Origin: Oscillospiraceae bacterium
GTDB taxonomy: Bacteria > Bacillota > Clostridia > Oscillospirales > Oscillospiraceae
Reading direction: 5' to 3'
Assembly (NCBI GenBank): GCA_017430455.1
Contig: JAFRMX010000007.1
Span: 1 to 64,000 of the forward strand
Length of the DNA: 64,000 bases
Below are positions 1 to 8,615 of the stretch, piece after piece (the first letter of the stretch is position 1; each line of letters begins with the position of its first letter). Below the pieces are notes generated by a model, which was not told where the DNA came from, made no database searches, and saw only the letters and a list, made by a program, of their open reading frames with translations. The translations under genes and the position numbers were made by a program.

Positions 1-651
1 CGTCAGCGTTATGCTGTCAGTCGCGCCTGCTTTCTTCGCCATGACAAAGCATCTCTTCGCCACCGCCATCTCTATGCCTGCCGCTATCTCATCCATCGGT
101 TTGCCTTCTCCGACCAGCGTGATAACTTCAGACTCCGCAAAAACCGTGCACTGTGCCGTTATGGGGATGACGTTCTTTGCTCCCAGCGACAGCTTGGAGA
201 AATCCTCGAGGCTCATCTCAAAACTTCTTGCCATAGCTTCAAAAAATCTTCCCGTTCCGGCAGAGCACTTGTCGTTCATCGCAAAGTTCTTTACTGTTCC
301 GTCAGTGTCGATGTTGATGCCCTTTACGTCCTGTCCGCCGATATCTATGATCGCTTTGACCGTAGGATCCGTTATATGCACGCCCATCGCATGGCAGGAT
401 ATCTCCGAGATGTTCTCGTCAGCAAACGGAACCTTGTTCCTTCCGTATCCCGTGCCTATGAGGTATGCCAGATCTTTGGATGAATGCAGCTCAGGTACCT
501 GATTTATTACTTCCTGCATCGCTATCTCCGCGCTCTGCTGGGAGTTTATCTTGCTCATGATTGTGGTATTCGCTACCATCTTTCCCGTCTCATCGAGTAT
601 TACTGCTTTCGTATATGTCGATCCTACGTCGCAGCCGCCAAAGTATTTCAT
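1..651 (-). CDS. 2-hydroxyacyl-CoA dehydratase activator (BadF/BadG family ATPase), 3' end cut by window
   Basis: ATP-dependent iron-sulfur activator that delivers a low-potential electron to 2-hydroxyacyl-CoA dehydratase. The translation opens MKYFGGCDVGSTYTKAVILD, the ASKHA phosphate-binding loop. It continues with GTGYGRNKVPFADENISEISCHA, and later has DIGGQDVKGI and NDKCSAGTGRFFE, whose cysteine is the usual ligand of the 4Fe-4S cluster bridging the homodimer. About 217 codons are present and the gene runs off the left edge; family members are about 260-270 aa, so most is here. It is the last visible gene of the dehydratase operon, 31 bases after the small membrane protein. The family assignment is firm. 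The acyl-CoA substrate cannot be told from this gene. Confidence 0.93.
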   Translation of the reverse strand, partial: MKYFGGCDVGSTYTKAVILDETGKMVANTTIMSKINSQQSAEIAMQEVINQVPELHSSKDLAYLIGTGYGRNKVPFADENISEISCHAMGVHITDPTVKAIIDIGGQDVKGINIDTDGTVKNFAMNDKCSAGTGRFFEAMARSFEMSLEDFSKLSLGAKNVIPITAQCTVFAESEVITLVGEGKPMDEIAAGIEMAVAKRCFVMAKKAGATDSITLT

Positions 652-682
652 GTATTTTTTCCCTTCCTAAAAATATTGATCA

Positions 683-892
683 TCAATCGCGTGCCGGATA
701 TTTGCTTATATCGTAAGGCATCTTGGTCTTATCTTCTCTTTCCATATTGTCATAGTGCTTTTTAAGGAATGGCTCAACAAAGTTGAACAGCAGTTTTCCA
801 TCGAGGTCAAAGAAGAATATTGCAAACAGCACCCCGAATACAAGAACAAGAATTCCGACGAGTTTCAGAAAAAATTTGCAAACTTTTTTCAT
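683..892 (-). CDS. Small single-pass membrane protein between dehydratase and its activator
   Basis: A 69-residue protein with one strongly hydrophobic segment (about residues 5-26, rich in V, L, F and I), flanked by lysines at the N-terminus and followed by a charged C-terminal tail with KKH, EREDK and KYP. The ATG at 892 is chosen because AGGAGG lies 7 bases upstream; a possible ATG at 910 precedes that site. The Lys-rich start and single hydrophobic segment suggest N-in topology with the tail outside, or a signal anchor. I do not recognise a family. It lies between the dehydratase subunit and the activator in one operon, so a role in anchoring or assembly is possible, but this is inference from position only. 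Confidence 0.75.
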   Translation of the reverse strand: MKKVCKFFLKLVGILVLVFGVLFAIFFFDLDGKLLFNFVEPFLKKHYDNMEREDKTKMPYDISKYPARD

Positions 893-906
893 GGGTTTTC
901 CTCCTA

Positions 907-2523
907 TCACCAGGTCATAGAATCGTCGAAGTCAAGCAGTGACGGATCGAGCGGTTCTTCCTGCATTACAGTTGACATGAAGTCGTTTATACCACGGCGT
1001 ATCTCCGCGCGGGAAACGGTTCTGCTGTCCGGAAGAGCATGAGGAAGCCAGAAAGCTTTAATATCTCTCTTGCGGAATTCATCCTCAAACAACCCGTGAA
1101 CGCCTTGCATGCCTTTGCACTGGAGCTGGTCGTACATAGCGACCATATCGCAGTTGAATCTCTCTTTGTAATCCCACAGCTCGAAAATGTGGTGCATTCC
1201 GCCGACTGCCATACGGCGCATAGGTGCCCACATATGGTACGTGGCTATGTCTTCAAGTGTGTGCTCATACTCATCTGTGCGGATCTCCATATCGAACATC
1301 AGGGAGTCCATATTGATTATTACATTCAGACCCCAGCAGTTATATGCCCAAACAACCCAGTTGGAGTAGTAAAGCGGAGCGCAGGACCAGGCAATGACTC
1401 TGTGGCGTGTTTTCGGGAAAGTATTGATCTTCTTTGCGACACACTTTTCCATGATCTTACGGACCTTGGCATCAACTTCATGCCAGATCGGAAGATCGCC
1501 GTACTGTGACTGGTAGATACGGTAAAGTGCCTGTGCAACACCGTTTATCGGGTAACAACTCGTGTTAGCTGCAACATCCCATTTCTCCCACTCAAAGCGC
1601 ATAAGCTCATTCTGCTGATTGAGACGCTTGCACAGAAGCTCATAATTGAATGGAACGCCTGTCTGCTCCTCTATGAATTTCCAAGCCCCCTCTATTTCCT
1701 TCATGCAGTATTTCTTCGCTATCGGGTCGTCAAAGCGCATCGGCTGAGTCATAGCATAGAGAGGTTTATCCCAGAGCCAGTCCTGAATAATGGATGTAGA
1801 AACAGAAGCGTCACAAGCTTCATTGTCAGAGAGCCAGAAATTGGCATAATCCGGAACGTCATCCAGAAGGAAGATGCCCGCTTCAGCCTGGCACATAGGA
1901 CATGGGTCTCCGGGGAGGCCTATGGACTGAATAGCGTCTATGTAATTGAGAACCGTATGGCTGTTGACATGACAAGTAACGAAATACGGAATCATTTCAA
2001 TTGCCACATTGCGGTACTGATCGCTCCAAGGATAGAAAATACCGCCCCAAAGAGTCTCATTGTGTGCAATCGTATGGTCGTGCCAGTAATTCTTCTTGCC
2101 TTTGTTAAGATTAGCATCAGCAACAAACATGTACATGAACTGGACTATAGATGCATTGACCATGCCTCTGTAGTGCCATGCGGAACCTTTAAGCGCTTCA
2201 CCTCTCAGGCCCTGCAAGCCTCTGTCGAACCAGTGCATGACCGGCAGATAGGTCTGACCGACCCAGCGGTATCTCCACACGCCTTTGGCGAAAGGTACAA
2301 GGCCTCCGTATTTCATGATGTCGATAACCATGTGGAGGTAGTTGTAGCACCAGATATTCCAGAAGTAATACATGGTGTCCTTGACACCGCGCCACTCTCT
2401 GTGCTTATAGAGGCCAGTCTTGTCTTCCAGTATATCGCCAAGCCTGCGTCCGCCTTCTTCAGCAGAATGCGGTTTGCCGTACCAGAAATCATTGAATCCC
2501 TTTTTAATCTTGTTTATATCCAT
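907..2523 (-). CDS. 2-hydroxyacyl-CoA dehydratase family subunit (large, 538 aa)
   Basis: Component-D type subunit of the 2-hydroxyacyl-CoA dehydratase / benzoyl-CoA reductase family, expected to bind a 4Fe-4S cluster and help remove water from a (R)-2-hydroxyacyl-CoA by ketyl-radical chemistry. Recognisable stretches are GLPGDPCPMCQAEAG near the middle, RVIAWSCAPLYYSNWVVWAY, and a C-terminal QLQCKGMQGVHGLFED, which supply candidate cluster cysteines. At 538 aa it is longer than the usual subunits of about 380-480 aa, with a Trp/Tyr-rich N-terminal region I cannot assign. Its ATG shares its A with the TAA stop of the upstream subunit (TAATG), indicating translational coupling. Substrate unknown. 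A benzoyl-CoA-reductase-like role is less likely because only two such subunits are present. Confidence 0.85.
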   Translation of the reverse strand: MDINKIKKGFNDFWYGKPHSAEEGGRRLGDILEDKTGLYKHREWRGVKDTMYYFWNIWCYNYLHMVIDIMKYGGLVPFAKGVWRYRWVGQTYLPVMHWFDRGLQGLRGEALKGSAWHYRGMVNASIVQFMYMFVADANLNKGKKNYWHDHTIAHNETLWGGIFYPWSDQYRNVAIEMIPYFVTCHVNSHTVLNYIDAIQSIGLPGDPCPMCQAEAGIFLLDDVPDYANFWLSDNEACDASVSTSIIQDWLWDKPLYAMTQPMRFDDPIAKKYCMKEIEGAWKFIEEQTGVPFNYELLCKRLNQQNELMRFEWEKWDVAANTSCYPINGVAQALYRIYQSQYGDLPIWHEVDAKVRKIMEKCVAKKINTFPKTRHRVIAWSCAPLYYSNWVVWAYNCWGLNVIINMDSLMFDMEIRTDEYEHTLEDIATYHMWAPMRRMAVGGMHHIFELWDYKERFNCDMVAMYDQLQCKGMQGVHGLFEDEFRKRDIKAFWLPHALPDSRTVSRAEIRRGINDFMSTVMQEEPLDPSLLDFDDSMTW

Positions 2524-3737
2524 TACTTATTGCCCTCCTGGATCTTCTTGATCTCCAAACTCTCAACAAATGCCTGGAATCTTGTCCTGAGCTGGCCGGA
2601 AGCAGAATTGATGTATTCCTTCTCGATCGAGCAGACAGGAATACCGAAATCACGCGGCATGACAAAAGAATCTATAACGCGCTCGTAGCTCCAATACTCG
2701 CAGAATTTGTTGGATACAACAATTATTCCGTCCGCATTGTATGCTTTTGCAAGATCCGCAAGATGCTGTTTTCTTGCTCTCATCTCGTCCTGCGGCATGT
2801 AACGCGGACAATTGGATGTTTCGAGATAGTGGCGTGCAATTGCCTCTATCGGTCTTTCGCCTTCCTTGACCACTATGGGAACACGGGATTCGACCGCTCC
2901 GTAGCAATAACGGTCACAGACCACTTCAGCTCCGCATCCCTCTATCATCTTTGTGAAATCAGGGTCGTCATTTTCGGAGCCCGCCAAGAGAACCTTGCAT
3001 CTGAACGGCCACCTCTGATCAGGCTCACGTGTCTTAAGCTCTTCAGCCGTCTCGCGAAGCTTATCTATGATCAAATACTTCGGGCAGGTAAGAGAAACGA
3101 GCTGGATAACGTGAAATTCATAGCCGGTGATCGTAGGTTTCTCAAGCTTGCGGTAGTCGCCTATCTCATTGATGAGATTTGAGACCTCGTTATGAAGATC
3201 TATCGCTTTCATGAGCGCTTCATCAGAAGTATCTATTCCGAAATGCTCTCTGAGAGGTCTTAAGACATGATACTCAAGTTCTTCCGCAAAGTAGGCCTGA
3301 CTGTTAGGCGTTTTTTTGAATGGAACATCGGTAAACTCCACGAAGAAATCGTCATTATCGACGATACGCATATCTTCGACCGAATCCAGATGTTTCTGTT
3401 CCATATGCTCCTGAAAACGCGTCGTTGCCGTGCAGGTTTCGGTCGCCATATCGGCGTCGAGGAAATTGTACCCGCCCTCAAGCGCACGCTCCATCAGGCT
3501 TCTTGCGTAGTGGCAGGTTCGCGACGACAAATAATATGTCGCCACATCAGGCGAAGTACAGCCCGGAGCTCTGAGTCTTACCGCAAAGCATCCGGGAAGA
3601 TCGAGGAGAACCTCAGGCATGAAGTAACAGGTGTAGCCAACAGCTTTATTGCCGTCAGCTCTGCCCTTCTGGACCAACTCATTGTTGGCCTGCTGAAGAA
3701 GATCCTCAAAGTAAATGAGATGTTTCAGGTCTTTCAA
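2523..3737 (-). CDS. 2-hydroxyacyl-CoA dehydratase family subunit (404 aa), TTG start
   Basis: Second component-D type subunit and first gene of the operon. Family hallmarks: an N-terminal cysteine region (GYTCYFMPEVLLDLPGC, then APGCTSPD and SRTCHYARSLMERAL) and a C-terminal stretch with FCEYWSYERVIDSF, GIPVCSIEKEY and TRFQAFVESLE. Length, about 400 aa, fits the family. No ATG lies near the N-terminus. The only plausible start is TTG at 3737, with an AGGGGG Shine-Dalgarno-like run 11 bases upstream, a wide spacing that may lower translation. A consensus promoter lies about 75-100 bases upstream. The enzyme type implies strict anaerobiosis and amino-acid or hydroxy-acid fermentation. Which acid is not deducible. 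Confidence 0.88.
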   Translation of the reverse strand: MKDLKHLIYFEDLLQQANNELVQKGRADGNKAVGYTCYFMPEVLLDLPGCFAVRLRAPGCTSPDVATYYLSSRTCHYARSLMERALEGGYNFLDADMATETCTATTRFQEHMEQKHLDSVEDMRIVDNDDFFVEFTDVPFKKTPNSQAYFAEELEYHVLRPLREHFGIDTSDEALMKAIDLHNEVSNLINEIGDYRKLEKPTITGYEFHVIQLVSLTCPKYLIIDKLRETAEELKTREPDQRWPFRCKVLLAGSENDDPDFTKMIEGCGAEVVCDRYCYGAVESRVPIVVKEGERPIEAIARHYLETSNCPRYMPQDEMRARKQHLADLAKAYNADGIIVVSNKFCEYWSYERVIDSFVMPRDFGIPVCSIEKEYINSASGQLRTRFQAFVESLEIKKIQEGNK

Positions 3738-3810
3738 CTGTTTGATAACCCCCTATACCAAAAATTATTCCGCTTTTCGGGCATGCATTCTAAGCCCATA
3801 ATACGTATAA

Positions 3811-3839
3811 ATTATAAAAGGATGTCAGATAATTGTCAA
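3811..3839 (-). promoter_or_regulatory. Sigma-A type promoter of the dehydratase operon
   Basis: Read on the minus strand: TTGACA (3834-3839), 17-base spacer, TATAAT (3811-3816), both perfect consensus. Predicted transcription start is near 3804, giving a leader of about 67 bases before the TTG start. The -35 hexamer lies inside an inverted repeat (see 3828-3849). Confidence 0.85.
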
Positions 3840-3849
3840 ATCAATTATC
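3828..3849. promoter_or_regulatory. Palindromic candidate operator over the -35 box
   Basis: GATAATTG and CAATTATC form perfect 8-base arms separated by 6 bases, centred on the -35 region of the dehydratase promoter. The size and position suit a dimeric repressor or redox/acyl-CoA-responsive regulator. No regulator gene is adjacent, so the binding protein is unknown. Confidence 0.5.
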
Positions 3850-3900
3850 CGCCATCCTCAGTTTTACAGTTAGCCAATTTATCAGGTTTTGTCTAAAAAT

Positions 3901-5067
3901 CTATATGAGATCTTCAAGTGCTTTTACTATTACAGAACGGTCTGCCAATGCCCTTCCCGAGATCATGGAGCTCTTTCCGCTACCTTTGCCCGAGACCTTT
4001 TCATTAATCAGCGGAGCTAGTGCTCGGAGATCAGTATGCTCAGAACCGAAAATATAGCGATATGTTGCTCCGTCTTCTCCGCAGAATACGGCAGCAAAGC
4101 CTTTACACTTTGCTGATAGTAAATTTACAAGTTCACGCTGGGCAGGCTCGTCAAGGGTGTTTTCAAAAAGGATAATATTCCCTTCATTTTCAGGTATGCT
4201 TTCTGCCCTGAGCCTTACATATTCCATTGCAAGTTTCGAATGCTTTTCTTTTGCAGTCTCTTTCTCAGAAAGAAGCCTTGAAACCGCATGAACTATTTCC
4301 TCTCTCTTTGCTGAGAGAAGTCTTGAAACTCCTGTCGCGGAGTTTTGCATCTCACGGAAATTCTCAAATGCATCCATACCGCATATGAGAGACAGTCTTG
4401 TTCCGCCCCTGTGACGCATATGATCCAGAACCTTGACTATCCCTACCTCTCCGGTGGATGAAACATGCGGCGCACAGCAGGCACAAAGATCCACTCCCGG
4501 AATCTCCACAAGCCTAAGATCTGAAAGAATCTCTTTCTTGCTCCTGTAACTCAAGGTTTCCTGCTCCTGCGCAGTCGGGAAAAAAGCTTTAACGGGAATA
4601 TTGTCTCTGACTTTTTCGTTGGCGCTCTTTTCAAGGAAGCAAATATCCTCTTCTCTGAGCTCTCCGCTGAAATCAAGTGTCATAAAGGCAGGTCCCATAT
4701 GAAAGCCCACATTTTCAAATCCGAAGTTTCGGTGAACAAGGCCGGAGAAAATGTGCTCACCGGAGTGATTCTGCATCCTTCTCCATCTTTGCTCCCAGTC
4801 GAGAGAGCAACGATACTCTAAGCCGGGTTCAAGCGGCAAGTTTACATAATGAACAATAATCCCATTCTTCTCATGCACATCCGTGACCCTTGATGCGCCG
4901 ATAGTGCCCGTATCTGCAAGCTGACCGCCGCCTTCGGGAAAAAAAGCAGTTTTATCAAGGATTACCTGGTATTGTCCTTCATGCTTCGGAGAAGGCTCAC
5001 AAGATACGACGTTCGCAGAGAACTCATGCAGATGACTATTTACATAATATAGTCTTTCAGTCGACAT
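3901..5067 (-). CDS. Alanyl-tRNA editing protein, AlaX long form with DHHA1 domain
   Basis: Free-standing editing enzyme related to the second half of alanyl-tRNA synthetase. It hydrolyses mischarged Ser-tRNA-Ala (and Gly-tRNA-Ala) in the cytoplasm. The N-terminal beta-barrel has FFPEGGGQLADTG at about residues 42-54. The zinc ligands of the editing site are HSGEH (His101, His105) and CCAPH (Cys197, His201). The C-terminal DHHA1 domain ends with GKGSGKSSMISGRA, corresponding to the glycine-rich loop of AlaRS. At 388 aa it is the AlaX-L type. Its ATG lies inside the 3' end of serA (11-base overlap), so the two are translated together. It is the last gene of mtaB-serC-serA-alaX, and no strong terminator follows it. 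Confidence 0.92.
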   Translation of the reverse strand: MSTERLYYVNSHLHEFSANVVSCEPSPKHEGQYQVILDKTAFFPEGGGQLADTGTIGASRVTDVHEKNGIIVHYVNLPLEPGLEYRCSLDWEQRWRRMQNHSGEHIFSGLVHRNFGFENVGFHMGPAFMTLDFSGELREEDICFLEKSANEKVRDNIPVKAFFPTAQEQETLSYRSKKEILSDLRLVEIPGVDLCACCAPHVSSTGEVGIVKVLDHMRHRGGTRLSLICGMDAFENFREMQNSATGVSRLLSAKREEIVHAVSRLLSEKETAKEKHSKLAMEYVRLRAESIPENEGNIILFENTLDEPAQRELVNLLSAKCKGFAAVFCGEDGATYRYIFGSEHTDLRALAPLINEKVSGKGSGKSSMISGRALADRSVIVKALEDLI

Positions 5068-6229
5068 ACAGAACCCTCAACCTCAGTATATCTTCCATGC
5101 TGCGCATTTCTTCAGCTGTCTTCGGCCCTATCTTCTTGCCGAGGTCAACAATAGTATACGCATATCCTCCGCGCGGTTTGTTTATCATGTGTTCGACATT
5201 GATGTTTCTCGCGGATATGAAATCAAGTATTCTGGTGATCATGCGGGGCTTGTTTCTGTGCAGGACACACAGCCTGCAGTTTCCCATGCGCTCAAGGGAT
5301 GCGTTCGGGAGATTGACGCTGTTTTTGATATTGCCGTTTTCCAGATAATCGAACAGCTCGTTTGCAGCCATTACAGCACACCGGTCCTCGCTTTCAGGCG
5401 TACAGGCTCCCAGATGGGGCATAGCTATCACATTCGGGGCTTTGAGTATAGTCTCATTCGGAAAGTCCGTAACATATTTGGCAACTTTTCCGGAATCAAG
5501 AGCCTTAGTCATTGCGATATCATCCACGACCTCTGCTCTGGACTCGTTAATAATACGTATGCCCTGTTTCATTTTTGAGAAGGCTTCATCATTCAAAAGA
5601 TGATGTGTATTCTCATTATAGGGAATATTGATGCTTATATAATCGCTCTTTGAAAAGACCTCATCGAGATCATCCACATGTTTGACTTCTCTGGAAAGCA
5701 TCCATGCGGCTTCAACAGACATGAACGGGTCATAGCCCAAAACATTCATTCCGATCTCCAGCGCTATATTCGCGACCATAGCTCCTGTCGCCCCGAGGCC
5801 GAGAACCCCGATGGTTTTCCCCATAAGCTCAGGGCCGGCGAAATCAGACTTGGCTTTTTCTACAAGTGCGGGTATTTCTCTACCCTTGTCCGCGACAGAT
5901 CTGACCCAAGCTATGGAACCTAGAACATCACGCGAAGACATTACAAGAGAGCACAACTCAAGTTCTTTCACTCCTTCGGCGTTCGCTCCGGGAGTATTGA
6001 ATACCACTATCCCTTTTTCTGCACATTCATCAATCGGGATATTGTTGTAGCCCGCTCCCGCCCTTGCTATGGCTAGGAGATTGTCTCCGAACGGAGTATT
6101 GTGAAGATCAGCGCTGCGAAGTATTATTCCTTCCGGATCTTTTATATCTGGCCCTACATTACAGCCTTTATCCTTCAGGATACTCAGTCCTTCATCGGAA
6201 ATCTTGTTGTAAGTCTTTATATCAAACAT
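5057..6229 (-). CDS. serA: D-3-phosphoglycerate dehydrogenase
   Basis: First committed step of serine synthesis: oxidises 3-phosphoglycerate to 3-phosphohydroxypyruvate with NAD. The D-2-hydroxyacid dehydrogenase fold is clear: Rossmann motif VLGLGATGAMVA at about residues 142-153, substrate-binding GAGYNN near 57-62, catalytic Arg in NESRAEVVDD, Glu in DFPNET, and His in AMPHLGACTPES. A C-terminal ACT domain (about 315-390: GNCRLCVLHRNKPRMITRIL onward) is the usual serine-sensing module, so allosteric feedback inhibition is likely. The ATG overlaps the end of serC by 8 bases. The downstream neighbour edits Ser-tRNA-Ala, which links serine supply to translational fidelity. Confidence 0.95.
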   Translation of the reverse strand: MFDIKTYNKISDEGLSILKDKGCNVGPDIKDPEGIILRSADLHNTPFGDNLLAIARAGAGYNNIPIDECAEKGIVVFNTPGANAEGVKELELCSLVMSSRDVLGSIAWVRSVADKGREIPALVEKAKSDFAGPELMGKTIGVLGLGATGAMVANIALEIGMNVLGYDPFMSVEAAWMLSREVKHVDDLDEVFSKSDYISINIPYNENTHHLLNDEAFSKMKQGIRIINESRAEVVDDIAMTKALDSGKVAKYVTDFPNETILKAPNVIAMPHLGACTPESEDRCAVMAANELFDYLENGNIKNSVNLPNASLERMGNCRLCVLHRNKPRMITRILDFISARNINVEHMINKPRGGYAYTIVDLGKKIGPKTAEEMRSMEDILRLRVLYVD

Positions 6230-7304
6230 TCTTATTCTCGAACTCCTTCATAAATTCAACCAGCGCTTTAGCTCCCTCTATCGGCATTGCGTTGTAAAGG
6301 CTTGCCCTTATGCCTCCCGTCGATTTATGTCCCTTAAGACTTAACAGGCCTTTTTGTTCCGCTTCTTTGCAAAAAGCAGCATCAAGTTCCTCTGAGGGAG
6401 TTCGGAAAGTGACATTCATAGGGCTTCTGGAATTAACCTCTGCCATTTTAATATAAAAGCTGCTTTCATCCAGGAAATCATAGAGAAGTGCAGATCTTTC
6501 GCGTGCGTTTTTCTGCATCATCTCAATCCCGCCTTTATCCGTTATCCAGTCGATTGTCAGCCCGAGCATATAGATGCACCAGCAGGGAGGAGTGTTCAGC
6601 ATGGAATCCTTTTCGATCTGGACCTTATAGCTCATTATCTTGGGTGTTATCGGCAGTTCGCGGCCTGAAAGGCTCTTTTTTACAATAACTGTTGTCAGCC
6701 CCGCAGGAGCCATATTCTTCTGTGCCCCTGCATACAAAAGCCCAAATTTGGAGATTTCCATGGGCTTAGAAAGAGCACTTGAAGAAAAATCGCAGACAAG
6801 CTCCGTATTAACATCCGGAATATAAGACCACTGCGTGCCATAGATAGTATTGTTGTCACAATAGTAAAAGTATTTTGCTTCATCAGACAGCCTCAGCTCA
6901 TTCTGCAAAGGAATTCTTTTGAATCCTTCTCCTTTCCCTGAAAAGGAAATATTGACATTTCCGTATTTCTCTGCTTCCTCGGCAGCAAGTGCTGAAAACC
7001 TTCCTGTCACAGCATAGTCTGCTTTTCCCCCCTCGATAAGATTCATAGGGATAGCTGCAAACTGGGAAGTAGCTCCTCCCTGAAGGAAAAGGATTTCATA
7101 ATCGTCAGGTACATTATACAAAGACTTCAGCTTCGCCTTGGTCTCGTCAAATATCTCTTTAAATACAGGCCCGCGGTGGCTCATTTCCATAACGGACATG
7201 CCGCTGCCTTTGTAATCGAGCATCTCGGATGCTGCTTTTCTAAGTACTTCCTCAGGCATGACTGAAGGGCCTGCCGAAAAATTATACTTTCTCAATTCTT
7301 TCAC
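6222..7304 (-). CDS. serC: Phosphoserine aminotransferase
   Basis: PLP enzyme converting 3-phosphohydroxypyruvate and glutamate to O-phosphoserine and 2-oxoglutarate; it also serves pyridoxal phosphate synthesis in some bacteria. It opens with RKYNFSAGPSVMPEEVL, the SerC signature. LQGGATSQFAAIPMNL and GAQKNMAPAGLTTVIV follow, the lysine of the latter being the PLP Schiff-base residue. At 360 aa the length is standard. The start is GTG at 7304, whose bases overlap the TGA stop of mtaB (GTGA), with AGGTAAG just upstream. serB is not in the window. Confidence 0.96.
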   Translation of the reverse strand: MKELRKYNFSAGPSVMPEEVLRKAASEMLDYKGSGMSVMEMSHRGPVFKEIFDETKAKLKSLYNVPDDYEILFLQGGATSQFAAIPMNLIEGGKADYAVTGRFSALAAEEAEKYGNVNISFSGKGEGFKRIPLQNELRLSDEAKYFYYCDNNTIYGTQWSYIPDVNTELVCDFSSSALSKPMEISKFGLLYAGAQKNMAPAGLTTVIVKKSLSGRELPITPKIMSYKVQIEKDSMLNTPPCWCIYMLGLTIDWITDKGGIEMMQKNARERSALLYDFLDESSFYIKMAEVNSRSPMNVTFRTPSEELDAAFCKEAEQKGLLSLKGHKSTGGIRASLYNAMPIEGAKALVEFMKEFENKNV

Positions 7305-8590
7305 CTTACCTCTTCACACAGAAGACATTTTTTGTCAGCCTTTATTGCCCTTACTTTTATAAGCCTTCCATGCAATTCTTTGCCTTTCATTTTGCAGAGT
7401 ATATAATCGGCGCTGTGCCCCTGCCACGCGGACTCCTCTTCATTTTCGAACAGCACCTCAAATTCTTTGCCAACATGTTCTTCAATAAAGCCCATCTGCA
7501 TCTGTCCTGCTACTTCGGCAGCCTCTTTTGCCCTCCGGTTTTTTACTTTCTGACTGATTTGATCCGGCATCTTGTCTGCAGGGGTCCCGGGTCTTCTGGA
7601 ATACGGAAAGACATGCATGGCCGAAAAACCTATAGATTTTATAAATTCAAGCGTTGTCCGGTGATCTTCCTCTGTCTCTCCTGGAAATCCGGTTATTAAG
7701 TCTGCAGTAAGCGCGCACCCGGGAAAATAATGTCTGAGCCGTTTTACTGTTTCTGCGAATTCCCTTGTTGTATATTTCCTTTTCATTGCTTCAAGCGTAC
7801 GGTCACATCCTGACTGAAGACTCAGGTGAAAATGCGGACAGAGATTTATGCATTTGGAGAGCGTGCGGCAGAAATCTTCCGTTATTGCTGTCGGTTCAAT
7901 GGAACCGAGTCTGATCCTTACATCGGGCACAGCTTCACTGACCGCATAAACTATATCCTTGAGCGATATTCTGTCCTTAAGATCCAGACCGTAGGATGCG
8001 ATCTCGATTCCCGTAAGTACTATTTCCCTGTATCCCTTTTCCGCAAGCTCTTTTGCTTCTAAAACAGCCCTCTCTACAGGAAGACTCAGGATCCTTCCTC
8101 TTGTATACGGGATTATGCAGTAACTGCAGAAGTTGACGCAGCCGTCCTGTATCTTCAGCATTGCTCTGGTCCGGCCGGATACTGCTCCGGAAGGGAGCGA
8201 TTCAAGCGTCTTTCTTTTAAAAGGGTCATCGACGCTAACACAGTTCTCTCCACTCTCTACCGCTCTCTCAATTGCCTTAACAAAAGCCTTCCTATCGTTG
8301 GATCCGAAAACCACTTTTGCGCCGAAGTCCTTAACATCTTCAGGACTTAACTGTGAATAACATCCTCCGACCGCTATTACGGCATCCGGATATTCTGAAG
8401 AAAGCTTTCTTATAGCCTGGCGGGATTTACGCCCGCTTTCAGCTGTAACCGCACATGTGTTGACTATAACACAATCCGCTTTCTCATTTTCTCCGGCAGG
8501 GAAATGTCCGTCTGAATTCAAAATGGTCTCAATTGCCTGGGTCTCGTACTGATTGACCTTGCAGCCGAGGGTTGTTATAATATATTTCAT
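7301..8590 (-). CDS. mtaB: tRNA t6A37 methylthiotransferase MtaB
   Basis: Radical-SAM enzyme that adds a methylthio group to N6-threonylcarbamoyladenosine 37 of ANN-decoding tRNAs. It has the three-domain methylthiotransferase layout. The N-terminal UPF0004 domain carries cluster cysteines 10, 46 and 77. The radical-SAM core has the CxxxCxxC motif in DGCVNFCSYCIIPYTRGR (Cys151, 155, 158). A C-terminal TRAM-like end runs KGKELHGRLIKVRAIKA. N-terminal MKYIITTLGCKVNQYE is typical of MtaB rather than MiaB or RimO. It is the first gene of the mtaB-serC-serA-alaX operon; GAGGA lies 12 bases upstream of the ATG. Confidence 0.94.
   Translation of the reverse strand: MKYIITTLGCKVNQYETQAIETILNSDGHFPAGENEKADCVIVNTCAVTAESGRKSRQAIRKLSSEYPDAVIAVGGCYSQLSPEDVKDFGAKVVFGSNDRKAFVKAIERAVESGENCVSVDDPFKRKTLESLPSGAVSGRTRAMLKIQDGCVNFCSYCIIPYTRGRILSLPVERAVLEAKELAEKGYREIVLTGIEIASYGLDLKDRISLKDIVYAVSEAVPDVRIRLGSIEPTAITEDFCRTLSKCINLCPHFHLSLQSGCDRTLEAMKRKYTTREFAETVKRLRHYFPGCALTADLITGFPGETEEDHRTTLEFIKSIGFSAMHVFPYSRRPGTPADKMPDQISQKVKNRRAKEAAEVAGQMQMGFIEEHVGKEFEVLFENEEESAWQGHSADYILCKMKGKELHGRLIKVRAIKADKKCLLCEEVR
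8553..8581 (+). promoter_or_regulatory. Promoter of the cysteine desulfurase gene, inside mtaB
   Basis: TTGACC (8553-8558), 17-base spacer, TATAAT (8576-8581). Both boxes lie within the first codons of mtaB on the other strand. The predicted start near 8588 gives a leader of about 36 bases containing AAAGGA 10 bases before the ATG at 8624. Confidence 0.75.
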
Positions 8591-8615
8591 AAAACAGCAG
8601 TATCCTCAAAGGAAG

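Noticed and set aside
1957-2688. Open frame on the plus strand opposite the dehydratase subunit
   Set aside because: Shadow of a gene with conserved family motifs; no ribosome site or domain.
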